Assembly (NCBI GenBank): GCA_047974745.1
Contig: JBKECO010000003.1
Coordinates: 124,001-188,000, forward strand
DNA from: JBKECO01 sp047974745
Lineage (GTDB): Bacteria; Bacillota; Clostridia; Lachnospirales; Lachnospiraceae
DNA: 64,000 bases
Direction of reading: 5' to 3'
This document shows, piece after piece, positions 24,692-33,350 of this stretch. How positions within the stretch are numbered: the stretch's first letter is position 1; every line of letters begins with the position of its first letter. The notes beneath the pieces were generated by a model that was given only the letters and a program-made list of their open reading frames with translations, searched no databases and was not told where the DNA came from. The position numbers were made by a program, and so were the translations under genes.

Positions 24692-26104
24692 TTAAAATTC
24701 GATGATCTTTCCAGGATTCAAGATAAGCTTTTCGTCAAAGGCAAGTTTAATGGCTTTATAGAGAAGTATCAAACGTGGACCACTAAAGGACTCAAGATAA
24801 GAGATTCGTCCGTTTCCGATTCCGTGCTCACCTGAAAGCTGGCCGCCGAGTTCTTTTGACAAGGCATAAAGTTCTTTTAGGCACGCTTTTGTTGCCGTTT
24901 CCCATTGTTCATCAGACATTGATTTATCTCTTAAGAGCTCTGTATGAATATTGCCATCACCACAATGACCACATGGCTCTACTCGAACACCATAGGAAAG
25001 AGCAATACGCTTGGCTGCTTTTACATATTCAGCAATGCAAGACCGCGGAACTACCACATCACATTCTTCCTGAGCAATGGAATCGGCTTTCATTGCTTCT
25101 AAGATACTACCCCTGACGGACCAGACAAGAGCAGCTCGTTCCTGTGTATCTGCAATATAGCAGTCCAGTGCACCATTTGAAATAGCGACTTCAGCAAGGG
25201 TCTCTATTGCATGATCGAGTTCATCCTGACTAGAAGTATCATACATGACGATCAGTATCGCTTCGCCACCTGGAACAGGAAGTGGCTTGTTCAGACGATT
25301 TTGAACCATATCTGTCAGTTCCTTTTCCAAAAATTCAATTGCAGTAGGAATCGATGGAAGTTCAAGAATCTTGGGCACCATATCAGCACATTCTTCTAGA
25401 CTGTTGAATGGGAGTACAAGTGTGGTTGTAAATTTCGGAGCAGGAAGCAGCTTTAGTGTGATTTTTGTAACAATGCATAAAGTACCTTCACTACCGATTA
25501 CAAGATCTTTGATATCATAACCAGTGGTATTTTTAACGACATTTGATGAAAAATCCAGAATAGACCCATCTGGCAAAACAGCTTCCATACATCTAACGAA
25601 ATCTCTGGTAAGTCCGTATCGGACAGCTTTCATTCCACCTGCGTTGGTCACGACAGTGCCACCGATCGAAGCAGTTTTTTCTCCAGGGTCAGGCGGATAG
25701 AACAGTCCTGCCTGAGCTGCAGCAACCTGAATATCCAGTAACAAAGCTCCCGGTTCGCAGGTGATGGTCTGATTTTTATGATCAACAGGTTCGATGTGAT
25801 TCATTTTCATAACAGAAAGCATGATTCCACCATGCTTACAGTTCGCACCGCCGGCAAGTCCGGTACCTGCTCCCCGGCAGACTACAGGAATATTTTGCTC
25901 CCATGCATATGCCATGATGTTAGAGATCTCAATGCTCGTTATGACTTCCACAAAGATCTCTGGGGCAAAAATTCCATATTCAGGCATTTCATCATGGTAG
26001 TATTCCGGTGCAATTTCTTCACCGACTTTTACTCGGTCAAGTGCTGTTAAAGAACGAATTTTTTCAAAATCTTCCGAGGTCATTTTTTTATAGGGAAAGG
26101 GCAT
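24692..26104 (-). CDS. lctD: FAD-linked dehydrogenase, LctD/GlcD type (lactate dehydrogenase subunit)
   Basis: The 470-residue protein is a VAO/PCMH-type flavoprotein of the GlcD group. It has the FAD-binding segments CRGAGTGLAGGANCKHGG and PPDPGEKTASIGGTVVTNAG, and the C-terminal catalytic motifs EPCGHCGDGNIHTE and LSGEHGIGNGRI. Alone this could be a glycolate or D-lactate dehydrogenase. Following etfB and a ferredoxin-domain etfA, it matches LctD of the Acetobacterium lactate dehydrogenase/Etf complex, which oxidises lactate with NAD+ at the expense of reduced ferredoxin. The ATG overlaps etfA by 17 bases, behind AAGGAGG. Substrate is inferred from context. Confidence 0.87.
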   Translation of the reverse strand: MPFPYKKMTSEDFEKIRSLTALDRVKVGEEIAPEYYHDEMPEYGIFAPEIFVEVITSIEISNIMAYAWEQNIPVVCRGAGTGLAGGANCKHGGIMLSVMKMNHIEPVDHKNQTITCEPGALLLDIQVAAAQAGLFYPPDPGEKTASIGGTVVTNAGGMKAVRYGLTRDFVRCMEAVLPDGSILDFSSNVVKNTTGYDIKDLVIGSEGTLCIVTKITLKLLPAPKFTTTLVLPFNSLEECADMVPKILELPSIPTAIEFLEKELTDMVQNRLNKPLPVPGGEAILIVMYDTSSQDELDHAIETLAEVAISNGALDCYIADTQERAALVWSVRGSILEAMKADSIAQEECDVVVPRSCIAEYVKAAKRIALSYGVRVEPCGHCGDGNIHTELLRDKSMSDEQWETATKACLKELYALSKELGGQLSGEHGIGNGRISYLESFSGPRLILLYKAIKLAFDEKLILNPGKIIEF

Positions 26105-27299
26105 CCGTCAGATCCTCCTTATTTTGTTTTGCAATGGCTATCAATTTTGGAAGAAACTCATAGAGATCCTCAACGATGCAAAATTGTGCACAACCAAAGA
26201 TCTGTGCATTTTGATCAGAATTGATAGCGACAATGTGTTCAGAACCTGCAATACAGGAGGTGAACTGAATTGCTCCTGAAACACCGCAGGTTATTATGAG
26301 ACGTGGTCTGACAGTTCGTCCTGAAAGACCGATCTGATGGTTATTCTCACCGATTCCAATTTCTACGAGCGGCCGGCTGAAGGCAAGCTGTCCCCCAAGT
26401 ACCTCGGCAAGTTCCCTGCACAGTGCGATTCCATTGCCTTTTTGAGCGCCTCTTCCAGCGACTACAAGAATTTCAGCGTCGTCGATCGTATTGCCGATTT
26501 GAAGATCCTTAATTTCAATAATATCGATTCTGCTGCGTGCCATATCATCTGTCACAGCACAGTTCGTGACTTTTCCGTGGCGAGGCTCAATTTTTGTTGC
26601 CTTGTCCATGACGCGATAACGCACGGTCGCGAATTGTGGTCTTGAGTCCGATATGAGTATCTGAGCCATTATATTGCCGCCAAAGGCTGGTCGAATCTGA
26701 ATCATATCTGTATTCTCGTTGATATCCAGTGTGGTACAGTCCGCTGTCAGACCTGTATGGAATCGTGTGGACAGCCTTGGAGCCATGCTCCTTCCAAGAG
26801 AAGTTGCTCCGATCAGAACGCAGGAAGGCTTCGTATTAGCGATGCAGTCTGCCAGGGCATCCGTGTAACAATCCGCTTTGAATCCTGTGAAACCCGGGTG
26901 CTCGTAAACAAATATTTCATCAATACCATAATCTAGAAGACTCTCAGCCGTTTTGGCGGTACCTGTGCCACCGATGATGACGCAGTTTACTTTATAATTC
27001 ACCTTTTTGGCCATTTTCTTTGCTTCGCCGATCAATTCATAGGCAACAGGATGAATGCTGTTATTTTCCTGTTCTACATAAATCAGAAAATCATTCCATT
27101 GGCTTTTATCGACAGTCCCTGCCTTTTGTTCAAAAGAGATCGCATTCTGCGGACAGATACGTACGCAGACACCACACATACGACATGCATCATTCACTGC
27201 GATTCCTTTTTCTTCCATTCTCAAAGCCCGAAAAGGACATTTTGTTATACACTGACCGCAAAGATCACATCTTGCGACATTAAAATTTAGTAGATCCAT
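26088..27299 (-). CDS. lctC: Electron transfer flavoprotein alpha subunit with ferredoxin domain
   Basis: The 403-residue protein has an N-terminal 2[4Fe-4S] ferredoxin domain (Cys 11/14/17/21 and 39/42/45/49), then an EtfA nucleotide-binding-like domain and the C-terminal FAD-binding domain (VVAGRGAQKGNGI, then LIITCGVSGAIQF). The ferredoxin extension distinguishes bifurcating or confurcating Etf of the LctC type from plain EtfA. It sits between etfB and the GlcD-type gene, overlapping the latter. The role is electron transfer among FAD, ferredoxin and NAD+ in the dehydrogenase complex. Confidence 0.9.
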   Translation of the reverse strand: MDLLNFNVARCDLCGQCITKCPFRALRMEEKGIAVNDACRMCGVCVRICPQNAISFEQKAGTVDKSQWNDFLIYVEQENNSIHPVAYELIGEAKKMAKKVNYKVNCVIIGGTGTAKTAESLLDYGIDEIFVYEHPGFTGFKADCYTDALADCIANTKPSCVLIGATSLGRSMAPRLSTRFHTGLTADCTTLDINENTDMIQIRPAFGGNIMAQILISDSRPQFATVRYRVMDKATKIEPRHGKVTNCAVTDDMARSRIDIIEIKDLQIGNTIDDAEILVVAGRGAQKGNGIALCRELAEVLGGQLAFSRPLVEIGIGENNHQIGLSGRTVRPRLIITCGVSGAIQFTSCIAGSEHIVAINSDQNAQIFGCAQFCIVEDLYEFLPKLIAIAKQNKEDLTDALSL

Positions 27300-27321
27300 T
27301 TATTCACCTCATGCATCTTCT

Positions 27322-28110
27322 TTACAGAAGCTTTAAATTGATAAGACTATGAAAGAGCGACTCTGCCTTCTGATTTGAATCTCCCTCAAAAAAATACTTC
27401 TCAGTTGAAATATCTGGTGGGAACATCTGCTCTACAGTTGTAGGAGAACCAATGAGTCCGTATCTGGTCAGATCCTGGTCCGGAAGATCTTCAAATCGAA
27501 GTATTTCAATACTTTTTTCAGCCGTTTTCTTTTTCATCAGATATGAGGGAAGCCGTGGCACATTAACGCCTTTATCAACAGTGATCAGGCAGGGATATCT
27601 CATTTTTGACAAAAGTGAGCTATTGGTGAGATCCTGGCGGATCGTGATTTCCTGTTCACTGACTGTGCAAATTTCGTTGACCCATGCAGAATGGGGGATT
27701 CCAAGATGCTCTGCAATGGCTGGTCCGATCTGGGCAGTATCCCCGTCTGTTGTCTGCTTTCCGCAAATAATAAGATCAGCACCCTCTAGAACTCGTATGC
27801 CCTGTGCTAAGGTATAAGAAGTGGCAAGAACATCAGAGCCTGCAAATTTGCGATCGGCTAAAATCACGGCTCTGTCTGCTCCCATAGAATAAGCATCCTT
27901 CATCATGGATACGGCATGCTCTGGTCCCATGGTCAAAGCAATGACTGTACTTCCGGTTCGTTCTTTGATCTCAAGTGCTGCCTCTAGTGCATAAAGATCA
28001 TAGGGGTTTGTCCTGGTATCCGAATTGAGCCTGATCATGGATCCGGTCTCCGGATCGATTTCTACTTTGTCAGATGCAGGCACCTGTTTCATACATACTA
28101 CAATTTTCAT
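27322..28110 (-). CDS. lctB: Electron transfer flavoprotein beta subunit
   Basis: The 262-residue EtfB begins KIVVCMKQVPASDKVEID and carries the ADLIICGKQTTDGDTAQIGP segment that contacts nucleotide. In bifurcating Etf, the beta subunit holds the bifurcating FAD and binds NAD. It starts at 28110 behind AGGAGAAGC; in-frame upstream ATGs would add a hydrophobic stretch without a ribosome site. It leads the minus-strand lctBCD-like operon. A plausible promoter lies upstream (minus-strand TTACAT and TATAAG, 16 bases apart, in about 28140-28167). No lactate permease or racemase is nearby. Confidence 0.9.
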   Translation of the reverse strand: MKIVVCMKQVPASDKVEIDPETGSMIRLNSDTRTNPYDLYALEAALEIKERTGSTVIALTMGPEHAVSMMKDAYSMGADRAVILADRKFAGSDVLATSYTLAQGIRVLEGADLIICGKQTTDGDTAQIGPAIAEHLGIPHSAWVNEICTVSEQEITIRQDLTNSSLLSKMRYPCLITVDKGVNVPRLPSYLMKKKTAEKSIEILRFEDLPDQDLTRYGLIGSPTTVEQMFPPDISTEKYFFEGDSNQKAESLFHSLINLKLL

Positions 28111-28233
28111 AGCAGCTTCTCCTATTAATATAATAATTAGCTTATATGTTACCATGATATCAATGTAATGTATTACAGTCAAGAAGTGAACCTTGTTTAT
28201 AAATTAAGACTTCCCTTTTTGAATTTATTTTTG

Positions 28234-28239
28234 TATAAT
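28234..28239 (+). promoter_or_regulatory. -10 element of the tRNA-Pro promoter
   Basis: A perfect TATAAT lies 11 bases before the mature tRNA 5' end. No good -35 stands at 16-18 bases, so only the -10 is called. Confidence 0.5.
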
Positions 28240-28249
28240 ACTATTTACA

Positions 28250-28324
28250 CGGGGTATGGCTCAGTTTGGTTAGAGCGCACGGCTGGGGGCCGTGAGGTCG
28301 CAGGTTCGAATCCTGTTACCCCGA
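28250..28324 (+). tRNA. tRNA-Pro (anticodon GGG)
   Basis: The 75-base cloverleaf has acceptor CGGGGTA pairing with TACCCCG and discriminator A. The anticodon stem is CACGG/CCGTG around CTGGGGG, giving anticodon GGG (reads CCC and CCU). The T arm is CAGGTTCGAATCCTG. The first base pair C1-G72 and A73 are typical of proline tRNAs. CCA is not encoded. A terminator follows within 15 bases. Confidence 0.94.
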
Positions 28325-28338
28325 CTAATGACGGACTT

Positions 28339-28366
28339 AGGCTGCGAAAATTTTCGCAGCCTTTTT
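28339..28366 (+). terminator. Rho-independent terminator after tRNA-Pro
   Basis: The perfect palindrome AGGCTGCGAAAA/TTTTCGCAGCCT (28339-28362) is followed directly by TTTT. It is a strong intrinsic terminator for the tRNA. Confidence 0.9.
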
Positions 28367-28399
28367 GTAATCTATAATCAATTACGGCACTAAAAAATG

Positions 28400-28428
28400 T
28401 TGACGAAACGAAATCGGCATGCTAATAT
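28400..28428 (+). promoter_or_regulatory. Promoter of the marR-ABC exporter operon
   Basis: TTGACG (28400-28405) and TAATAT (28423-28428) are spaced by 17 bases. The predicted start near 28435 falls at the edge of an inverted repeat that is probably the MarR operator. Confidence 0.82.
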
Positions 28429-28435
28429 TATCACT

Positions 28436-28473
28436 GGTCATAATTAACAACGTTAACTATTAGCGTACTGACC
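28436..28473 (+). promoter_or_regulatory. Putative MarR operator
   Basis: The perfect inverted repeat TTAAC-AAC-GTTAA (28444-28456) lies just downstream of the -10. It is flanked by an outer pair GGTCA (28436-28440) and TGACC (28469-28473). Position over the transcription start fits autorepression by the MarR protein encoded next. This is inference from location and symmetry. Confidence 0.6.
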
Positions 28474-28536
28474 ATTGAAGCCTGTCGATATTGTAACGTA
28501 ATCAAATCCAAAGGATTGGGAAGGAATGGTAGAGGA

Positions 28537-29004
28537 TTGGAGGAACAGCAAAGGAAGCTTTTTCAGATCATACAACTTTTTAAAAAATTGAACCTGACGC
28601 AGATTCTGCCCCAAATCTCTCATGGCGAATTTGCTGTATTACGGACAATCATTAATGGGAAAGCAGAGTCAGGCAGACCGATCAAAGTATCTTATATCAC
28701 GGAAAAACTAGACACGCATGCACCTTCTGTTTCCAGAAATCTGAAAGCTCTGGAGAGGGAAGGGTATATTGTACGTAAAGTTGATCCGGATAACCGAAGG
28801 AATACCTATGTTGATGTAACGGACAAAGGGGAAGCACTATACGTCGATACAAAGAACAAAATGAATGATCTTCTTTCTGATATTTATGCAAGGATGGGTG
28901 CGGATTCTATGGAACATCTTTCCCAGGAATTACTGCGATTTTATACGATTGCTGAAAGTGAGATCGAAAAAAGAATAGAAAAGATGGAGAGGAATAAGGA
29001 ATGA
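28537..29004 (+). CDS. MarR-family transcriptional regulator
   Basis: The 155-residue protein is a winged-helix MarR repressor. It has an N-terminal dimer helix (IIQLFKKLNLTQI), the DNA-recognition region (VSYITEKLDTHAPSVSRNLK), the wing (KVDPDNRRNTYVDVTDKG) and a long C-terminal dimer helix. No ATG is in frame at the start. TTG at 28537 is chosen, with AAGGA 12 bases upstream; TTG at 28516 is an alternative. It overlaps the first ABC gene by 4 bases, and likely controls both exporter genes through the inverted repeat at its promoter. Confidence 0.87.
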   Translation: MEEQQRKLFQIIQLFKKLNLTQILPQISHGEFAVLRTIINGKAESGRPIKVSYITEKLDTHAPSVSRNLKALEREGYIVRKVDPDNRRNTYVDVTDKGEALYVDTKNKMNDLLSDIYARMGADSMEHLSQELLRFYTIAESEIEKRIEKMERNKE

Positions 29005-31328
29005 GCAAAATATTTAAAAATCTGATTCCATACTGGCGCATCATGATTGTGATACTGCTTTTGCTTGTGGTTCAGGCATATTGCGATCTTTCGCTGCCAC
29101 AGCTGACATCTAATATCATTGATGTGGGAATTCAAAATAAAGGCTTTACACACATTGTGCCTGAGAAGATCACGAGTGAGGATTATGAACTGGCACAGAT
29201 CTTCATGACGGAGGATGAGAAACAGATCTGGGCAGACAGTTATACTGAAAATGAAGATCTTTACCTGAGGTCTGTATCAGAGGAAGAAAGTCTGACACTG
29301 TTAGATGAGGAGCTGATGACACCACTTGTATTAAGCTATAAAATGGCAAATACAAGTGAAGCTGACTTTAAATCCATGATAAAAAGTGCATTTGAATCCA
29401 ATCCTCAGACGGCATCAATGGCAGCTTCGATCGACACTATGACGATCGATGAGATCGCCTCTGTCATGCAGGTGGAGCTGGTCACATTTCAGGCTGAAGA
29501 TGAAAATGGGAATGCAGCGACCTATGTGGACATGAGACCAATTGTACAGATCATGATCAACAGCGGACAAATGTCGCAGACGATGCTAGAGGAATCGAGA
29601 ACAACAATGGAAGATGCTGTTGCAAAGATCGGATCCAGCACGATCGCCTCCATGGGAGTCGCATTCGCTATCTCAGCTTCTGAAGATGCCGGTGTGGATG
29701 TCGATGGGATTCAGATGTCCTATTTATGGAGCCAGGGTGGAAAGATGTTTCTGATGGCGATGGCGATTTTGATCGCAGCCACTTTCGTTGGATTTTTTTC
29801 GGCCAGAGTCGGTGCAGGAATCGGAAGAAATCTCAGAACTGGTATCTATGGCAAAGTGCTCAGCTTTTCTTCAACGGAGATGGACAAGTTTTCGACAGCA
29901 TCTTTGATCACTCGAAGTACGAACGATATTCAGCAGATCCAGATGGTAACGACAATGATGCTTCGTATGATTTTGTACGCTCCAATTCTTGGCATTGGTG
30001 GAGTATATAAGGTAATACAGACAAAAGCGAACATGGGATGGATCATTGTACTGGCACTACTGGCAATTTTCGGAATGGTCTTTTTACTGATTAAAATTGC
30101 CATGCCAAAATTCAAGATCATGCAGCAGCTTGTGGACAGATTAAATCTTGTATCCCGTGAGATCCTGACAGGTCTTTCCGTCATTCGTGCATTTGGACGC
30201 GAAGAACGAGAGGAAGAAAGATTCGAGGAAGCAAATGTAGACCTGACTAACACACAGCTTTTCACAAGCAGGGTCATGGTCACCATGATGCCTGGTCTTA
30301 TGTTCGTGATGTATGGACTTTCTGTAGCGATCATCTGGGTCGCTTCACATCGCATTGATGCTGGTACACTTGAAGTAGGAACTATGACGGCATTCATTCA
30401 GTATTCGATGCAGATCGTCATGTCCTTTTTAATGCTGACCATGTTATCGATCATGCTCCCAAGAGCCGGTGTGGCTGCTGACCGTGTGGATGAAGTGCTG
30501 CGCACAGAGACAGCGATCCGTGAAATCGATGAGCCAAAGAAAATTTCAGACATCAAAGGTGTTGTTACCTTTGAACAGGTCGCATTTCGATATCCTGAGG
30601 CAATGGAAGATGCAGTCAGTGACATCAGCTTTACGGCAGAACCGGGAAAAACGACTGCGATCATTGGAAGTACAGGATCAGGAAAATCAACAATAGCGAA
30701 CCTGCTCCCTCGGTTTTATGACGTGACGTCCGGTAAGATCACGATCGATGGGGTGGATATCAGAGAATTGGAATTGCACGATCTGAGATCAAAAATAGGC
30801 TTTGTACCGCAAAAAGGCGTCTTATTCTCCGGAACGATTGCATCGAATCTTCGATTTGGAGATGAAAATGCTTCGGATGAGGAGATCAGTCTGGCAGCTG
30901 AAATCGCACAGGCGAAGGATTTCATCGATGAGAAAAAGGAGAGATTCGACAGTGAGATCTCTCAAGGGGGAACAAATGTATCCGGTGGTCAGAAGCAGAG
31001 ACTCTCGATCGCACGGGCAATTGCTAAAAAACCAAAGATCTTTGTTTTTGACGATAGCTTCTCTGCACTTGATATGAAGACAGATGTGGCACTTCGAAAA
31101 TCCCTGGAGGAAAAAATATCCGATGCGACCGTCTTGATCGTAGCACAGAGAATAAGTACGATCATTCACGCACACCAGATTCTGGTTGTAAATGATGGTA
31201 TGATCGTTGGAAAAGGAACACATGAGGAATTGCTCAAAACATGTGAGGTCTATCAGGAAATCGCAAAATCACAGCTCTCACTTAAGGAATTAGGTATAGA
31301 AGAGGGAGAGGAGGTATCACATGAGTGA
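29001..31328 (+). CDS. Heterodimeric ABC exporter subunit with large extracytoplasmic insert
   Basis: The 775-residue half-transporter has a membrane domain and a C-terminal ATPase. Walker A GSTGSGKST begins at about 556, the signature VSGGQKQR at about 660, and Walker B ends in FDDS (Asp684-Asp685). The usual catalytic Glu after Walker B is Asp, so this is the degenerate-site half, as in TM287 of the TM287/288 exporter. About 200 hydrophilic residues (about 45-245) lie between membrane helices 1 and 2, absent from ordinary half-transporters of about 600 residues. It overlaps the partner gene by 8 bases. Substrate unknown; MarR control suggests drugs or toxic metabolites. Confidence 0.9.
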   Translation: MSKIFKNLIPYWRIMIVILLLLVVQAYCDLSLPQLTSNIIDVGIQNKGFTHIVPEKITSEDYELAQIFMTEDEKQIWADSYTENEDLYLRSVSEEESLTLLDEELMTPLVLSYKMANTSEADFKSMIKSAFESNPQTASMAASIDTMTIDEIASVMQVELVTFQAEDENGNAATYVDMRPIVQIMINSGQMSQTMLEESRTTMEDAVAKIGSSTIASMGVAFAISASEDAGVDVDGIQMSYLWSQGGKMFLMAMAILIAATFVGFFSARVGAGIGRNLRTGIYGKVLSFSSTEMDKFSTASLITRSTNDIQQIQMVTTMMLRMILYAPILGIGGVYKVIQTKANMGWIIVLALLAIFGMVFLLIKIAMPKFKIMQQLVDRLNLVSREILTGLSVIRAFGREEREEERFEEANVDLTNTQLFTSRVMVTMMPGLMFVMYGLSVAIIWVASHRIDAGTLEVGTMTAFIQYSMQIVMSFLMLTMLSIMLPRAGVAADRVDEVLRTETAIREIDEPKKISDIKGVVTFEQVAFRYPEAMEDAVSDISFTAEPGKTTAIIGSTGSGKSTIANLLPRFYDVTSGKITIDGVDIRELELHDLRSKIGFVPQKGVLFSGTIASNLRFGDENASDEEISLAAEIAQAKDFIDEKKERFDSEISQGGTNVSGGQKQRLSIARAIAKKPKIFVFDDSFSALDMKTDVALRKSLEEKISDATVLIVAQRISTIIHAHQILVVNDGMIVGKGTHEELLKTCEVYQEIAKSQLSLKELGIEEGEEVSHE

Positions 31329-33177
31329 AAATCAGGAAACAAAACAAAGAAGTTCATCCCGTAGAGGTATAATGGGCGGCGGTCACGGTGGTATGGGCGC
31401 TGTTGAGAAGGCAAAGGATTTTAAAGGTTCCTTTGGGAAGCTTCTTAACTATATGGGTAGATATAAATTTGCTTTGATCATCGTATTTGTATTTGCTATA
31501 TCTGCCACTGTTTTTGCAGTGCTTGGTCCCAAAATCATGGGTAAAGCAACAACAGCACTTGCAGAAGGACTGATGCGCAAAATTGCAGGTACCGGTGGAA
31601 TCGATTTTACCTATATTGGAAAAATTCTTTTGATCACTATGGCACTTTATCTGGTGAGCTCGATCTTCAACTTTGTTCAGGGATATATTATGACTGGGAT
31701 CACACAAAAGGTGTGTTTTAATCTCAGAAAAGATATATCGGAGAAGATCAATCGAATGCCCATGAAGTACTTTGAGAGCCGTACCTATGGGGAAGTACTT
31801 TCCAGGATCACAAATGACATAGATACACTGGGAATGGGACTGAACCAGAGCGTGACACAGATCATCACCTCTATTACAACAATTATTGGTGTGTTGGTGA
31901 TGATGCTCTCCATTTCGCCCTTAATGACCTTAATTGCATTGATCATACTACCGGTGTCAGCAGTGCTGCTCTCACTTATAGTTAAATTTTCACAAAAATA
32001 TTTCCGCACACAGCAGGAATACCTGGGTCATATCAATGGACAGGTGGAAGAGACCTATGGCGGTCAGCTGGTCGTAAAAGCATTTAACAAAGAAAAAGAC
32101 ATGACGCAAAAGTTCAATGAGACCAATGATGTCCTATTTGATTCAGCATGGAAAAGTCAATTTATCTCAGGTCTGATGATGCCGGTCGTACAATTTGTCA
32201 GCAATATGGGTTATGCCGGCGTGGCGATTTCTGGTGGTGTTCTTGCGATTAATGGTGTGATCGGAATAGGTGACATTCAAGCATTTATCCAGTATGTAAG
32301 AAATTTCACCCAGCCGATCCAGCAGATCGCACAGATCATAAATCAGGTTCAGTCAATGACAGCTGCTTCCGAACGTGTATTTGAATTTTTGGAAGAGCAG
32401 GAAGAAGAAGTGACTAAGGATCCGATCGAGCTATCGAATATCCAGGGCTCTGTATCCTTTGAGCATGTAAGATTCGGGTACAATCCTGATCAAATTATAA
32501 TTCAGGATTTTAATGCAGATGTTCTTCCTGGACAAAAAATTGCGATTGTCGGACCAACCGGTGCCGGTAAAACTACAATGGTCAAACTTCTCATGAGATT
32601 TTATGATGTAAATTCCGGTACCATCTATCTGGATGGACATGATTTGCGAGAATATGACAGACAGAATCTTCGGGATGCATTCGGAATGGTACTTCAGGAT
32701 ACCTGGCTCTTTAAGGGCAGTATTATGGAGAATATCCGATATGGACGGTTAGATGCTACAGATGATGAGGTCATACAGGCGGCAAAAGCAGCCCATGCTC
32801 ATCACTTTATCATGACACTTCCAGAGGGCTATGCAATGGAATTGAATGAGGATGCCAGCAACGTATCCCAGGGACAAAAGCAGCTGATTACGATCGCAAG
32901 AGCGATCCTGGCAGATAACAGAGTGCTTATCCTGGATGAAGCGACCTCCTCTGTAGACACCAGAACAGAAGTCATGATACAAAAAGCTATGGATAATCTG
33001 ATGAAGGGCAGGACGAGTTTTGTCATTGCACATCGCCTTTCAACGATCAGAGATGCAGACTTGATCCTCGTAATGAAAGATGGTGATATCATCGAACAAG
33101 GTTCGCATACTGAACTATTGGAAAAAAATGGATTTTATGCAGATCTATATAACTCTCAGTTCGAACAGGCTTCTTAA
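31321..33177 (+). CDS. Heterodimeric ABC exporter subunit (catalytic Walker B half)
   Basis: The 618-residue half-transporter has a Gly/His-rich cytoplasmic N-terminus (about 15-28), six membrane helices and a C-terminal ATPase. Walker A is GPTGAGKTT from about 411, and Walker B LILDEATS keeps the catalytic Glu (about 540). Its signature is VSQGQKQ rather than LSGGQ, which complements the degenerate partner site, as in TM288 and similar proteins. The two genes therefore encode one asymmetric exporter with a single fully active ATP site. A terminator follows. Confidence 0.92.
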   Translation: MSENQETKQRSSSRRGIMGGGHGGMGAVEKAKDFKGSFGKLLNYMGRYKFALIIVFVFAISATVFAVLGPKIMGKATTALAEGLMRKIAGTGGIDFTYIGKILLITMALYLVSSIFNFVQGYIMTGITQKVCFNLRKDISEKINRMPMKYFESRTYGEVLSRITNDIDTLGMGLNQSVTQIITSITTIIGVLVMMLSISPLMTLIALIILPVSAVLLSLIVKFSQKYFRTQQEYLGHINGQVEETYGGQLVVKAFNKEKDMTQKFNETNDVLFDSAWKSQFISGLMMPVVQFVSNMGYAGVAISGGVLAINGVIGIGDIQAFIQYVRNFTQPIQQIAQIINQVQSMTAASERVFEFLEEQEEEVTKDPIELSNIQGSVSFEHVRFGYNPDQIIIQDFNADVLPGQKIAIVGPTGAGKTTMVKLLMRFYDVNSGTIYLDGHDLREYDRQNLRDAFGMVLQDTWLFKGSIMENIRYGRLDATDDEVIQAAKAAHAHHFIMTLPEGYAMELNEDASNVSQGQKQLITIARAILADNRVLILDEATSSVDTRTEVMIQKAMDNLMKGRTSFVIAHRLSTIRDADLILVMKDGDIIEQGSHTELLEKNGFYADLYNSQFEQAS

Positions 33178-33202
33178 TCAGTAAACAATCTTAGTTGATA
33201 GA

Positions 33203-33249
33203 AAAAAGACAGGAAAAGGGATGAAAAATCTTTTTTCTGTCTTTTTTTA
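33203..33249 (+). terminator. Rho-independent terminator after the ABC exporter
   Basis: GACAG with an adjoining AAAAG arm (33208-33218) pairs with CTTTT...CTGTC (about 33230-33241), followed by seven T. The A/T-rich stem can pair in more than one register. Confidence 0.7.
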
Positions 33250-33274
33250 TCTGAATTCAGTGAAGAATTGAAAC

Positions 33275-33303
33275 TTGCAAAAAGATGGTACTTGCTTTAC
33301 AAT
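33275..33303 (+). promoter_or_regulatory. Promoter of the decarboxylase operon
   Basis: TTGCAA (33275-33280) and TACAAT (33298-33303) are spaced by 17 bases. This gives a start near 33310 and a leader of about 40 bases before the carboxyltransferase gene. Confidence 0.8.
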
Positions 33304-33350
33304 TAAACTTGCGGAATTTTTTTATTTTATTAAAAATTGGAGGGGCAAAG

